Positions 15,001 to 19,609 of a DNA stretch of 19,609 nucleotides are shown here, one piece after another (the first letter of the stretch is position 1; each line of letters opens with the position of its first letter). The stretch spans positions 1-19,609 of the forward strand of contig DASQHM010000269.1 of the NCBI GenBank assembly GCA_035632095.1, written 5' to 3'. Source of the stretch: DASQHM01 sp035632095. GTDB lineage: Bacteria > Pseudomonadota > Alphaproteobacteria > Ferrovibrionales > Ferrovibrionaceae. Under the pieces are notes generated by a model. That model ran no database searches. It saw only the letters and a list, made by a program, of their open reading frames with translations, and was not told the DNA's origin. Made by a program: the position numbers and the translations under genes.

Positions 15001-15511
15001 TCGGAAAAAACCCGCCACGACTCGAAAAAAGGAGAGACCCATGCCCACGGAACTCAAAGTCGGCGACAAGGCGCCCGGCTTCACGCTCGCCACCGACGGC
15101 GGCGGTTCGGTGAGTTTGAAGGAATTGAAGGGCGGGACGGTCGTGCTTTATTTTTATCCGAAGGACGACACGTCCGGTTGCACCCGAGAGGCGATCGACT
15201 TTACCGCTCACGCGCGAGCCTTCGCAAAGGCCGGCGCGGCCGTCATCGGCTGCTCGAAGGACAGCGCCGCCTCGCACGACAAGTTCAAGAAGAAGCACAA
15301 GCTCGGCATCACGCTCGCATCCGATCCCGAGGGCACGGCTTGCGAAGCTTACGGCGTATGGATCGAGAAAAGCATGTATGGCCGCAAGTATATGGGCATT
15401 GACCGTTCTACCTTCGTCATCGATGCCAGCGGAAAACTGCGCAATATATGGCGAAAAGTTAAAGTACCGGGACACGCAGAAGAAGTGCTCGCCGCCGTTA
15501 AGGCCCTATAA
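12053..15511 (+). CDS. glnE: Glutamine synthetase adenylyltransferase/deadenylylase GlnE, open in frame into a C-terminal Bcp peroxiredoxin
   Basis: GlnE reversibly adenylylates glutamine synthetase in response to PII and glutamine. The frame encodes both nucleotidyltransferase halves: the N-terminal adenylyl-removase with GMGKLGARELNYSSDIDV (D200, D202) and the C-terminal adenylyltransferase with GLGKLGAREMTFTSDLDL (D714, D716), each followed by its helical GlnD-PII-UTase-like domain. GlnE homology ends near residue 979 (AALAATFQLG). No stop follows: a 16-residue basic linker rich in Thr, Arg and Lys leads directly to the methionine (residue 997) of a complete Bcp-type peroxiredoxin. As read, the product is a 1152-residue fusion, whereas GlnE alone is normally about 950-1000. 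The linker is encoded around two A6 runs, so a sequencing indel cannot be excluded. If translation is separate, GlnE proper ends near 15040. Confidence 0.9.
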   Translation: MHQLVMPWRGHRLPRPADPAAAAEGLRRWDEAAAALEDASLCDFARGFAANRDGMALLKALFGNSPFLTQCALDEMALIRAFSETPADEILAAVLAEAADLWRHDEEASLSHGLRLAKRRIALLTALADVAGRWELDRVTGALTRFAEIALQAATAHLLRRAAGDGQLRLENDNDPSRNSGFAVIGMGKLGARELNYSSDIDVIALYDEEKIDYRGDRTPQDCFVRITRGLVRILQERTNDGYVFRTDLRLRPDPGATPLAMGMAAAESYYEALGQNWERAAMIKARAVAGDLDAGAGFLQRLAPFVWRKHLDFAAIEDIHSIKRQIHAYRGHEVVTVPGHDIKVGRGGIREIEFFVQTQQLIAGGRDRRLRVSDTLGALRAFRENGRLDAETETQLASAYRFLRRLEHRLQMVADEQTHRLPESPEDLASIAAFFGSRDAAEFQVEVLHVLRTVQGHYDALFATAAPLGASGSLVFTGTEDDPATLATLKSLGFRETKQVAAIVRGWHHGRYRAMRSVRARELLTELMPRLLEALGTTANPDDAFIRFDGFLGRLPAGVQLFSLFYANPGLLDVVARIMGTAPSLADLLSRYPSLLDSLLSDAFDAPGTDAGALAAELEGELSDAADLQDLLDAARRFAGQRRFRIGAQMLAGAALPETAAERLSDVADAVLDVMLRRVTADFAQAHGQVRDGAMVVVGLGKLGAREMTFTSDLDLIFVYDHAADAAESDGPRPLPASQYFARLSQRIINALTAATGEGILYEVDMRLRPSGNKGPVAVRFDGFARYQKEEAWTWEHMALTRARVIAGPAELARRVDKLLRSAISVRRDEPKLRADILEMHRLVREQHGTADPWNIKHATGGLLDLEFIAQYLLLRHANAHPAVLTGSTVDAFRRLGAAKLLPEDVADDLSNAARFLSALQSVIRLCMGGSFDPANTPEGLKRLLASVGGTANFSALKNKLRSVEGSVAAALAATFQLGASTRKKPATTRKKERPMPTELKVGDKAPGFTLATDGGGSVSLKELKGGTVVLYFYPKDDTSGCTREAIDFTAHARAFAKAGAAVIGCSKDSAASHDKFKKKHKLGITLASDPEGTACEAYGVWIEKSMYGRKYMGIDRSTFVIDASGKLRNIWRKVKVPGHAEEVLAAVKAL
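15029..15034 (+). promoter_or_regulatory. Ribosome binding site for an independent bcp start inside the glnE frame
   Basis: AAGGAG lies 6 nt before the ATG at 15041. It is stronger than the site at the glnE start itself and is the main evidence that the peroxiredoxin can be translated on its own, even though the upstream glnE frame has no stop. Confidence 0.7.
15041..15511 (+). CDS. bcp: Thioredoxin-dependent thiol peroxidase, Bcp/PrxQ-type peroxiredoxin
   Basis: This 156-residue protein of the AhpC/TSA superfamily reduces hydroperoxides. It starts MPTELKVGDKAPGFTL, typical of Bcp, and has the peroxidatic cysteine C47 in PKDDTSGCTREAIDF. The usual E. coli Bcp resolving cysteine five residues later is Ile52 here; other cysteines are C71 (GCSKDS) and C101 (GTACEAYG), so it is either a 1-Cys enzyme or uses a different resolving residue. 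The C-terminus MGIDRSTFVIDASGKL is standard. It lies entirely inside, and in frame with, the open frame that begins as glnE; the ATG at 15041 and AAGGAG upstream support independent synthesis. The next gene is 134 nt away. Confidence 0.93.
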   Translation: MPTELKVGDKAPGFTLATDGGGSVSLKELKGGTVVLYFYPKDDTSGCTREAIDFTAHARAFAKAGAAVIGCSKDSAASHDKFKKKHKLGITLASDPEGTACEAYGVWIEKSMYGRKYMGIDRSTFVIDASGKLRNIWRKVKVPGHAEEVLAAVKAL

Positions 15512-15645
15512 ACCAAGATCAGGCATGTTAATTATTCGTACAGCGAGTAGATGTCACGAAAATCTCCCTTGCATCGTGGCAGGGCCTGGTTTGGAATTCA
15601 TGCCTGCCCCTTTGCTGGGGAGCGCGCTTCTGGGAGGGAGAGGCG

Positions 15646-16893
15646 ATGCCGCGATCCAGAGCCAGCAGGCACCGCGTATCGGTGTCGGCGTTGTTTCCCG
15701 AACGACAAATCATTGTGCGCAGCGAAGGTCGCGTTGCGTATGTGAAGGTGTCGACGGCGACCCAGATTGTCGCGTCCCTAGCGTTGGCGGTCACCGCCGC
15801 GGCCGCGACGTTCGGCCTCGGACTCAATGCTCTCGTCCCGGCGTCGATTGCCCAGGCTCCGGCACCACGGACCGAATTTGCCTTTGCCGCGCCCGCCGCC
15901 GTCCTCGCCACCAACATCGTCTTGCCGGGATCTAGCCAAGCGACTCCGCCGGCTCCGCCCGCGCCACCGTCGCCTCCTGCCTCGGTGCGTCCCGCCGTCG
16001 CTACCGCGGCGCCGCCGAGCGGAAACGAGACGACAAAGAGCGCCATTCTTGCCGAACTCGATCGCGCGCGCGCTGCGCTGGCCGAGATGTCCGCGGAGCG
16101 CGATCAGCTCAATCAGAGCCGCGCCCAGCTCGCGCACGATATGAACGAATTGCAGTCCAAGCTCTCGAGCGTCGTCGAAACTCAAAAACGCTATCTCGAC
16201 CGCACCAATGACCGGAGCGCGCCGGACATTTCCGCGGTGGAAAAGGCGCTGCGCGGCGCCGGCGTGAAGATCGAAAAGGTCGTGCCCGAGCTGTCGCCGG
16301 AATCCGCAACCGGCGGGCCTCTCATTCCCTTGCCGCGGCTGCGGCACGACGCGCAATCGCGCGACGTGACTACCGCAGCGCTGATCGCGGATTTGGGCGA
16401 CATAGAGCAACGCTACACAATTCTCGCCGCATTCTCGCAGGTACTCGATCGTTTGCCGATCGGGCACCCGACCATGGATGCCGGCATTTCGAGCGGATTC
16501 GGTCCGCGGCTCGACCCCTTCACCGGACAGCCGGCCTATCACGAAGGTATCGACTTTCGCGCGCCCGCCAACGCGCCGGTGATGGCAACGGCCGCCGGCG
16601 TCGTCACGGTCGCCGGGTCGCAGGGGCCTTACGGAAATATGGTCGAGATCGATCACGGTCACGGCATCAAGACGCGGTATGCCCACTTGCGGCAGATCCT
16701 CGTGCACAAGGGCGATACGGTGGCGATCCGTCAGACGATCGGCACCGTAGGCTCCACGGGCCGCAGCGAGGGCACTCATCTCCACTACGAAGTCCGCTAC
16801 AATGACGAACCAATCGATCCCAAGAAATTCATCGAGGCCAACCGCCATGTTCACAAACTCGACCAAAAAAACGCATCAAAACGCCGGTCGTGA
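15646..16893 (+). CDS. Membrane-anchored LytM/M23 peptidoglycan endopeptidase
   Basis: This 415-residue bitopic protein has a basic cytoplasmic tail (residues 1-36, including RQIIVRSEGRVAYVKVS), a transmembrane helix at about 38-60, a Pro/Ala-rich stretch at about 100-128, a coiled coil at about 133-190 and a C-terminal M23 domain at about 285-392. The Zn ligands and catalytic residues look intact: H299 and D303 in HEGIDFRAP, and H378/H380 in THLHYEV, so it should be an active D,D-endopeptidase in the periplasm rather than an EnvC-like activator. A GGGAGGGAGAGG purine tract precedes the ATG. Its 3' end overlaps the bactofilin start by 47 nt. In stalked budding alphaproteobacteria an M23 protein (LmdC) is recruited by bactofilin BacA through its cytoplasmic tail; the same job is inferred here. 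Confidence 0.92.
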   Translation: MPRSRASRHRVSVSALFPERQIIVRSEGRVAYVKVSTATQIVASLALAVTAAAATFGLGLNALVPASIAQAPAPRTEFAFAAPAAVLATNIVLPGSSQATPPAPPAPPSPPASVRPAVATAAPPSGNETTKSAILAELDRARAALAEMSAERDQLNQSRAQLAHDMNELQSKLSSVVETQKRYLDRTNDRSAPDISAVEKALRGAGVKIEKVVPELSPESATGGPLIPLPRLRHDAQSRDVTTAALIADLGDIEQRYTILAAFSQVLDRLPIGHPTMDAGISSGFGPRLDPFTGQPAYHEGIDFRAPANAPVMATAAGVVTVAGSQGPYGNMVEIDHGHGIKTRYAHLRQILVHKGDTVAIRQTIGTVGSTGRSEGTHLHYEVRYNDEPIDPKKFIEANRHVHKLDQKNASKRRS

Positions 16894-17317
16894 CCGTCCC
16901 CCGAGCATCCTTGCCAGCGGACTGACCGTCTCCGGCAACGTTTCCTCGGACGGCGAAATCCAAATCGACGGGATTGTCGAAGGCGATGTCACCTGCATAC
17001 GCGTGTCGCTTGGCGAGAACGCCCATGTGCGCGGCGAAATCGTGGCTGAATCGGTGTTGATCCGCGGCGAAGTCACCGGCCGCATTCGCGCCCAAGCGGT
17101 CGAATTGGCCAAGACCGCTCGCGTCCGCGGCGATATCTGGCATTCGAGCTTGTCCATCGAGCCCGGTGCGGTGCTCGACGGGCTTTGCCGGCACACCGAC
17201 AATCCGCGGGAAGCCGCGCGCGCCTTGCCGGCGCCATCCAAGAAGGAAGCCGCCGCGAGCGAGAGCTCCATGAGCCTCGACATTCCGGCCCGTCCCGCGG
17301 GTGTTGCGGCCCTATAG
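16847..17317 (+). CDS. Bactofilin (polymer-forming cytoskeletal protein)
   Basis: This 156-residue protein is a right-handed beta-helix of the DUF583 family that polymerises without nucleotide and positions cell-wall enzymes. The core at about residues 20-118 shows the repeating hydrophobic/glycine pattern (LTVSGNVSSDGEIQIDGIVEGDV, then VRGEIVAESVLIRGEVTGRIR); both tails are polar and disordered-looking. I chose the ATG at 16847 (MFTNSTKKTHQN), with GAGG 9 nt upstream. The frame is open to an ATG at 16802, but those 15 residues lie wholly inside the peptidase gene. It is in the +1 frame relative to the M23 gene and overlaps it by 47 nt, so the pair is probably translationally coupled and acts together in cell shape. 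Confidence 0.93.
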   Translation: MFTNSTKKTHQNAGRDRPPSILASGLTVSGNVSSDGEIQIDGIVEGDVTCIRVSLGENAHVRGEIVAESVLIRGEVTGRIRAQAVELAKTARVRGDIWHSSLSIEPGAVLDGLCRHTDNPREAARALPAPSKKEAAASESSMSLDIPARPAGVAAL

Positions 17318-17337
17318 GCCGGCACGCTCCACATCCA

Positions 17338-17356
17338 GCGCCCCGCAAAGGGGCGC
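17338..17356 (+). terminator. GC-rich hairpin after the bactofilin gene, possible terminator
   Basis: GCGCCCC (17338-17344) pairs perfectly with GGGGCGC (17350-17356) around the loop GCAAA, 21 nt after the bactofilin stop. The following bases CCTATTACC are only weakly T-rich, so intrinsic termination is uncertain. Confidence 0.45.
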
Positions 17357-17369
17357 CCTATTACCAAAA

Positions 17370-17395
17370 AATTCATGCGGAGGGCCGCGTGAATT
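17370..17395. repeat. 9-bp dyad upstream of the 3-hydroxybutyrate dehydrogenase gene
   Basis: AATTCATGC (17370-17378) pairs with GCGTGAATT (17387-17395), with one G-T wobble and an 8-nt loop, ending 72 nt before the dehydrogenase ATG. On the minus strand the stem runs straight into six Ts, the form of an intrinsic terminator, but no minus-strand gene is present to use it. It may be an operator; no regulator is identifiable. Confidence 0.4.
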
Positions 17396-17467
17396 GGGGG
17401 CATTCTTGGCTGAGCGGCGTCGGCTGATCGGGCCTGCGCGCTAGCACACCAGCCAAGGAGGCATCCC

Positions 17468-18250
17468 ATGCGAATGCAGGACAAGGTCGCCATCGTCACC
17501 GGCGCCGCCAGCGGCATCGGCAAGGAAATCGCCCATGCGTTCGCGCGTGAAGGCGCGAAGGTCGCGGTCGCCGATCTCAACCTCGACGGCGCCAAGGCCG
17601 CCGCCGCCGATATCGCCGCCCACGGCGCCAAGGCCATCGGCGTCGCCATGGACGTGACAAACGAGGCGCAGGTCGACGCAGGCGTTGCGACGGTGGTCAA
17701 GCAGTTGGGCGGCGTCGACGTGCTGGTAAGCAATGCGGGCATCCAGCACATCGATCCGCTGGTGAATGTAAAACTGTCCGACTGGAAGCTGTTGCTCGCC
17801 ATTCATCTCGACGGCGCCTTCCTCACCACGCGCGCGTGCATGCGCCATATGCAGGAATCCAAGCGCGGCGGCAGCATCATCTACATGGGCTCGGTCCACT
17901 CCAAGGAAGCTTCGCCGCTCAAGTCGGCCTATGTCACCGCCAAGCACGGGTTGATCGGCCTGGCCAAGGCCGTCGCCAAGGAGGGCGCCGAGCACAACAT
18001 TCGCGCCAACGTGATCTGCCCCGGCTTCGTCCGCACGCCCCTGGTGGAACGGCAGATACCCGAGCAGGCCAAGGATCTCGGCATCAGCGAAGCCGACGTG
18101 ATCAAGAAGGTCATGCTCAAGGAAACGGTGGACGGCGAGTTCACCACGGTCGAGGACGTGGCGGAAATCGCCGTGCTGTTCGCCTCCTTCCCGAGCAATG
18201 CCCTCACCGGCCAGTCCATGGTGGTCAGCCACGGCTGGTTCATGCAGTAG
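17468..18250 (+). CDS. bdhA: D-3-hydroxybutyrate dehydrogenase (SDR family)
   Basis: This 260-residue short-chain dehydrogenase interconverts (R)-3-hydroxybutyrate and acetoacetate with NAD, a step in polyhydroxybutyrate and ketone-body use. The cofactor motif is TGAASGIG at 11-18, NAG appears in SNAGIQHIDPL, and the catalytic residues are S142, Y155 and K159 (GSVHSKEASPLKSAYVTAK). The segments GIQHIDPL and CPGFVRTPLVERQIPEQAKDLGI are characteristic of 3-hydroxybutyrate dehydrogenases rather than FabG or generic SDRs. A strong AAGGAGG lies 6 nt before the ATG. It stands alone, with hairpin structures before it and a REP doublet after it, convergent with prfB. Confidence 0.92.
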   Translation: MRMQDKVAIVTGAASGIGKEIAHAFAREGAKVAVADLNLDGAKAAAADIAAHGAKAIGVAMDVTNEAQVDAGVATVVKQLGGVDVLVSNAGIQHIDPLVNVKLSDWKLLLAIHLDGAFLTTRACMRHMQESKRGGSIIYMGSVHSKEASPLKSAYVTAKHGLIGLAKAVAKEGAEHNIRANVICPGFVRTPLVERQIPEQAKDLGISEADVIKKVMLKETVDGEFTTVEDVAEIAVLFASFPSNALTGQSMVVSHGWFMQ

Positions 18251-18295
18251 GCGGCGGCCCTCGATTGAGCTGGCATCGATTGGGTTGAGCCGCTG

Positions 18296-18354
18296 CCTCA
18301 TGGTGAACATGTCGAACCATGAGGCCCTCATCCTTCGGCATGCTCAGGATGAGG
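18296..18354. repeat. REP-like doublet of two diverged palindromes in the bdhA-prfB gap
   Basis: Two adjacent stem-loops each have a perfect 9-bp stem and an 11-nt loop. The first has CCTCATGGT/ACCATGAGG around GAACATGTCGA (18296-18324). The second has CCTCATCCT/AGGATGAGG around TCGGCATGCTC (18326-18354). The reverse complement of the second loop is GAGCATGCCGA, so the two units are inverted copies of one element. They resemble the short palindromes (CCTGAGC...GTCGAAGG and CTCATCCT...AGGATGAG types) scattered between genes in many alphaproteobacteria. No RAYT transposase gene is in the window. The convergent position between two genes is typical of REPs. Confidence 0.8.
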
Positions 18355-18383
18355 AACGTGGAGCGTCGAAAGGCGTGGAACAT

Positions 18384-18402
18384 AGAGGCCCACCGGGCCT
18401 TT
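18384..18402. terminator. Hairpin between bdhA and prfB, possible terminator
   Basis: AGGCCC (18386-18391) pairs with GGGCCT (18395-18400) around loop ACC; an extra wobble and an A-T pair can extend it. It is 18 nt past the prfB stop. Neither side has a convincing T-run, so termination is only a suggestion. Confidence 0.35.
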
Positions 18403-18419
18403 GAGGACTTCGCGTCCGC

Positions 18420-19560
18420 CTAGGCGTCGTCGGCCAGGTCGGCGCCGACGGTTCCGGCTTTGCCGCCGACGCGCTGCGCCAACGCCGCCGCCATGAACGC
18501 GTCCAGATCGCCGTCGAGCACGCCCTGGGTATCCGAGGTCTCCACGCCCGTGCGCAGATCCTTCACCATCTGATACGGATGCAGGACGTATGAGCGGATC
18601 TGATGGCCCCAGCCGATGTCGGTCTTGGCATCGTGCATCGCCTGCTTCTCCGCGTCGCGCCTTTGCAATTCGACCTCGTAGAGCCTGGCTTTCAGCATGC
18701 TCATGGCGGCCGACCGGTTCTTGTGCTGCGAGCGGTCGTTCTGGCATTGCACGACTATGCCGGTCGGAATGTGCGTGATCCGGACGGCGCTATCGGTGCG
18801 GTTCACGTGCTGGCCGCCGGCGCCGGACGCACGATAGGTGTCGATCCGCAGGTCTTTTTCCTGCACCTCGACCTTGATGTCGTCGTCGATCACCGGATAG
18901 GCGCCCACGGACGCAAACGAGGTGTGCCGCCGCGCATTGGAATCAAACGGCGAGATTCGCACCAAACGGTGCACGCCGCTTTCGGTCTTGAGCCAGCCGT
19001 AGGCGTTCGGGCCGTTGACCCGGACGGTCGCGGATTTGATCCCCGCTTCTTCGCCGCCGCTTTCCTCGAGCCACTCGACCTTGTAGCCGTGCTTTTCCGC
19101 CCAACGCACATACATGCGGGAAAGCATCTCCGCCCAGTCCTGGCTTTCCGTGCCGCCAGCGCCCGCATGCACTTCGAGGAATGCATCGTTGCCGTCGGCC
19201 TCCCCCGACAACATGCTCTCCAATTCTTGGCTCGCGACGCGCTCTTTCAGCGCGGCAATGGCCTTCGCCGCATCATCGACGACGGCCTGATCGCCTTCCG
19301 CATCGCCGAGCTGCGCCAGTTCCAGGTTTTCGGCGAGTTCGCGCTCCAGCGATCGCTGCGCCGAAATCGCCTGATCCAGCCGCGTGCGCTCGCGCATCAC
19401 TTTTTGCGCGGCCTCCGGCTTATCCCAAAGGTCCGGCGCTTCAGCCCGGGCGTTGAGTTCGTCGAGCCGCCTTAGCGCGTTGTCCCAGTCAAAGATGCCT
19501 CCTCAGCAGATCCAAGGACTGCTTGATTTCGGAGGCGAGGTTTTCGATGTCGGCTCGCAT
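18420..19560 (-). CDS. prfB: Peptide chain release factor 2 (RF2), with programmed +1 frameshift
   Basis: RF2 recognises UGA and UAA stops and triggers peptide release. Translation starts at ATG 19560 (MRADIENLASEIK) and reads 23 codons to CTT (19494-19492). The next in-frame codon is TGA (19491-19489). Skipping one T continues as GAC TGG GAC (DWDNALRRLDEL) to the stop at 18420, giving 379 residues in total. In joined numbering the stop-codon recognition motif SPF is at 203-205 and the peptidyl-hydrolysis motif GGQ is at 248-250, close to the E. coli positions. The internal TGA with its upstream AGGAGG is the known autoregulatory frameshift, not a mutation: low RF2 lets the ribosome pause and slip. 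An annotation that begins only after the frameshift would lose about 50 real residues. Confidence 0.97.
19489..19503 (-). promoter_or_regulatory. prfB programmed +1 frameshift site
   Basis: On the minus strand the order is AGGAGG (19503-19498), CAT, CTT, TGA, C. This is the E. coli arrangement (AGG GGG TAT CTT TGA C) with the same spacing. The internal Shine-Dalgarno pairs with 16S rRNA and promotes slippage of tRNA-Leu from CUU to UUU while UGA waits for RF2. Confidence 0.95.
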
Positions 19561-19567
19561 GTTTCGC

Positions 19568-19609
19568 TCACAATGTCGCGGCGTCGGCGCGCGCGCCGCC
19601 CAAAAAGGG
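19568..19609 (-). CDS. Possible C-terminal end of an upstream gene, cut by window edge
   Basis: On the minus strand a frame is open from the window edge to a TGA at 19570-19568, giving PFLGGARADAATL. It would end 7 nt before the prfB ATG. Thirteen codons in GC-rich DNA are weak evidence, and I do not recognise the tail. In many alphaproteobacteria a class A penicillin-binding protein gene precedes prfB, but nothing here proves that. Confidence 0.2.
   Translation of the reverse strand, partial: PFLGGARADAATL

Noticed and set aside
15555..15615. Possible promoter (TTGCAT, 17 nt, TGGAAT) and GGCAGG/CCTGCC repeat before the M23 gene
   Set aside because: The hexamers match consensus poorly and the 6-bp repeat has a long loop; both are expected by chance.
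19489..19491. In-frame TGA near the start of prfB, read as a nonsense mutation or pseudogene
   Set aside because: The context AGGAGG-CAT-CTT-TGA-C is the known programmed frameshift and the downstream protein is intact with SPF and GGQ motifs.
1..19609. Mobile elements, CRISPR arrays, tRNA or rRNA genes, phage or defence genes
   Set aside because: None seen: no transposase or integrase signature, no direct-repeat/spacer pattern and no cloverleaf noticed by eye; all long genes are core functions.

Overview
The window is GC-rich chromosomal DNA that is dense with housekeeping genes. It most resembles an alphaproteobacterium, perhaps of the Rhodospirillales or a neighbouring order. The support is an isc-type (not suf) Fe-S operon headed by cysE and iscR, an HscB with an N-terminal tetracysteine zinc-finger-like segment, a long AsmA/YhdP-type protein, a D-3-hydroxybutyrate dehydrogenase, an M23 peptidase/bactofilin pair, and a short REP-like palindrome of the CCTCATCCT/CCTCATGGT type. 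The taxonomic call is an inference from gene content. I see no phage, transposase, CRISPR array, rRNA or tRNA.

Layout. (1) 1-5608, minus strand: a tightly packed Fe-S cluster operon, transcribed from about 5570 leftwards, in the order cysE - iscR - nifS-like desulfurase - iscS - iscU - iscA - hscB - hscA (cut by the left edge). A near-perfect IscR type 1 operator at 5584-5608 overlaps a plausible promoter. CysE makes O-acetylserine for cysteine synthesis, two desulfurases can remove sulfur from cysteine, IscU is the scaffold, IscA an A-type carrier, HscB/HscA the chaperone pair, and IscR the cluster-sensing repressor. (2) 5734-8787: a small alpha/beta hydrolase (plus), anmK for anhydro-MurNAc recycling (minus, convergent, 1 nt apart) and tyrS (plus). 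(3) 8796-12026, minus: a 1076-residue AsmA/YhdP-like envelope protein. (4) 12053-15511, plus: glnE, whose reading frame has no stop and runs in frame into a complete Bcp-type peroxiredoxin gene with its own ribosome binding site and ATG. (5) 15646-17317, plus: a membrane-anchored LytM/M23 endopeptidase overlapping a bactofilin gene, a morphogenesis pair. (6) 17468-18250, plus: 3-hydroxybutyrate dehydrogenase. (7) 18420-19560, minus: prfB (RF2) with the classic programmed +1 frameshift, reassembled here to 379 residues.

No gap between genes reaches 300 bases. The largest (about 130-250 nt, at 5483-5733, 15512-15645, 17318-17467 and 18251-18419) hold the IscR operator, several inverted repeats and a REP doublet. 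I saw no wholly new multi-gene system. The features most worth a second look are the in-frame glnE-bcp fusion with internal start, the cysE-led isc operon with tandem desulfurases under an IscR box, and the REP doublet with compensatory base changes.
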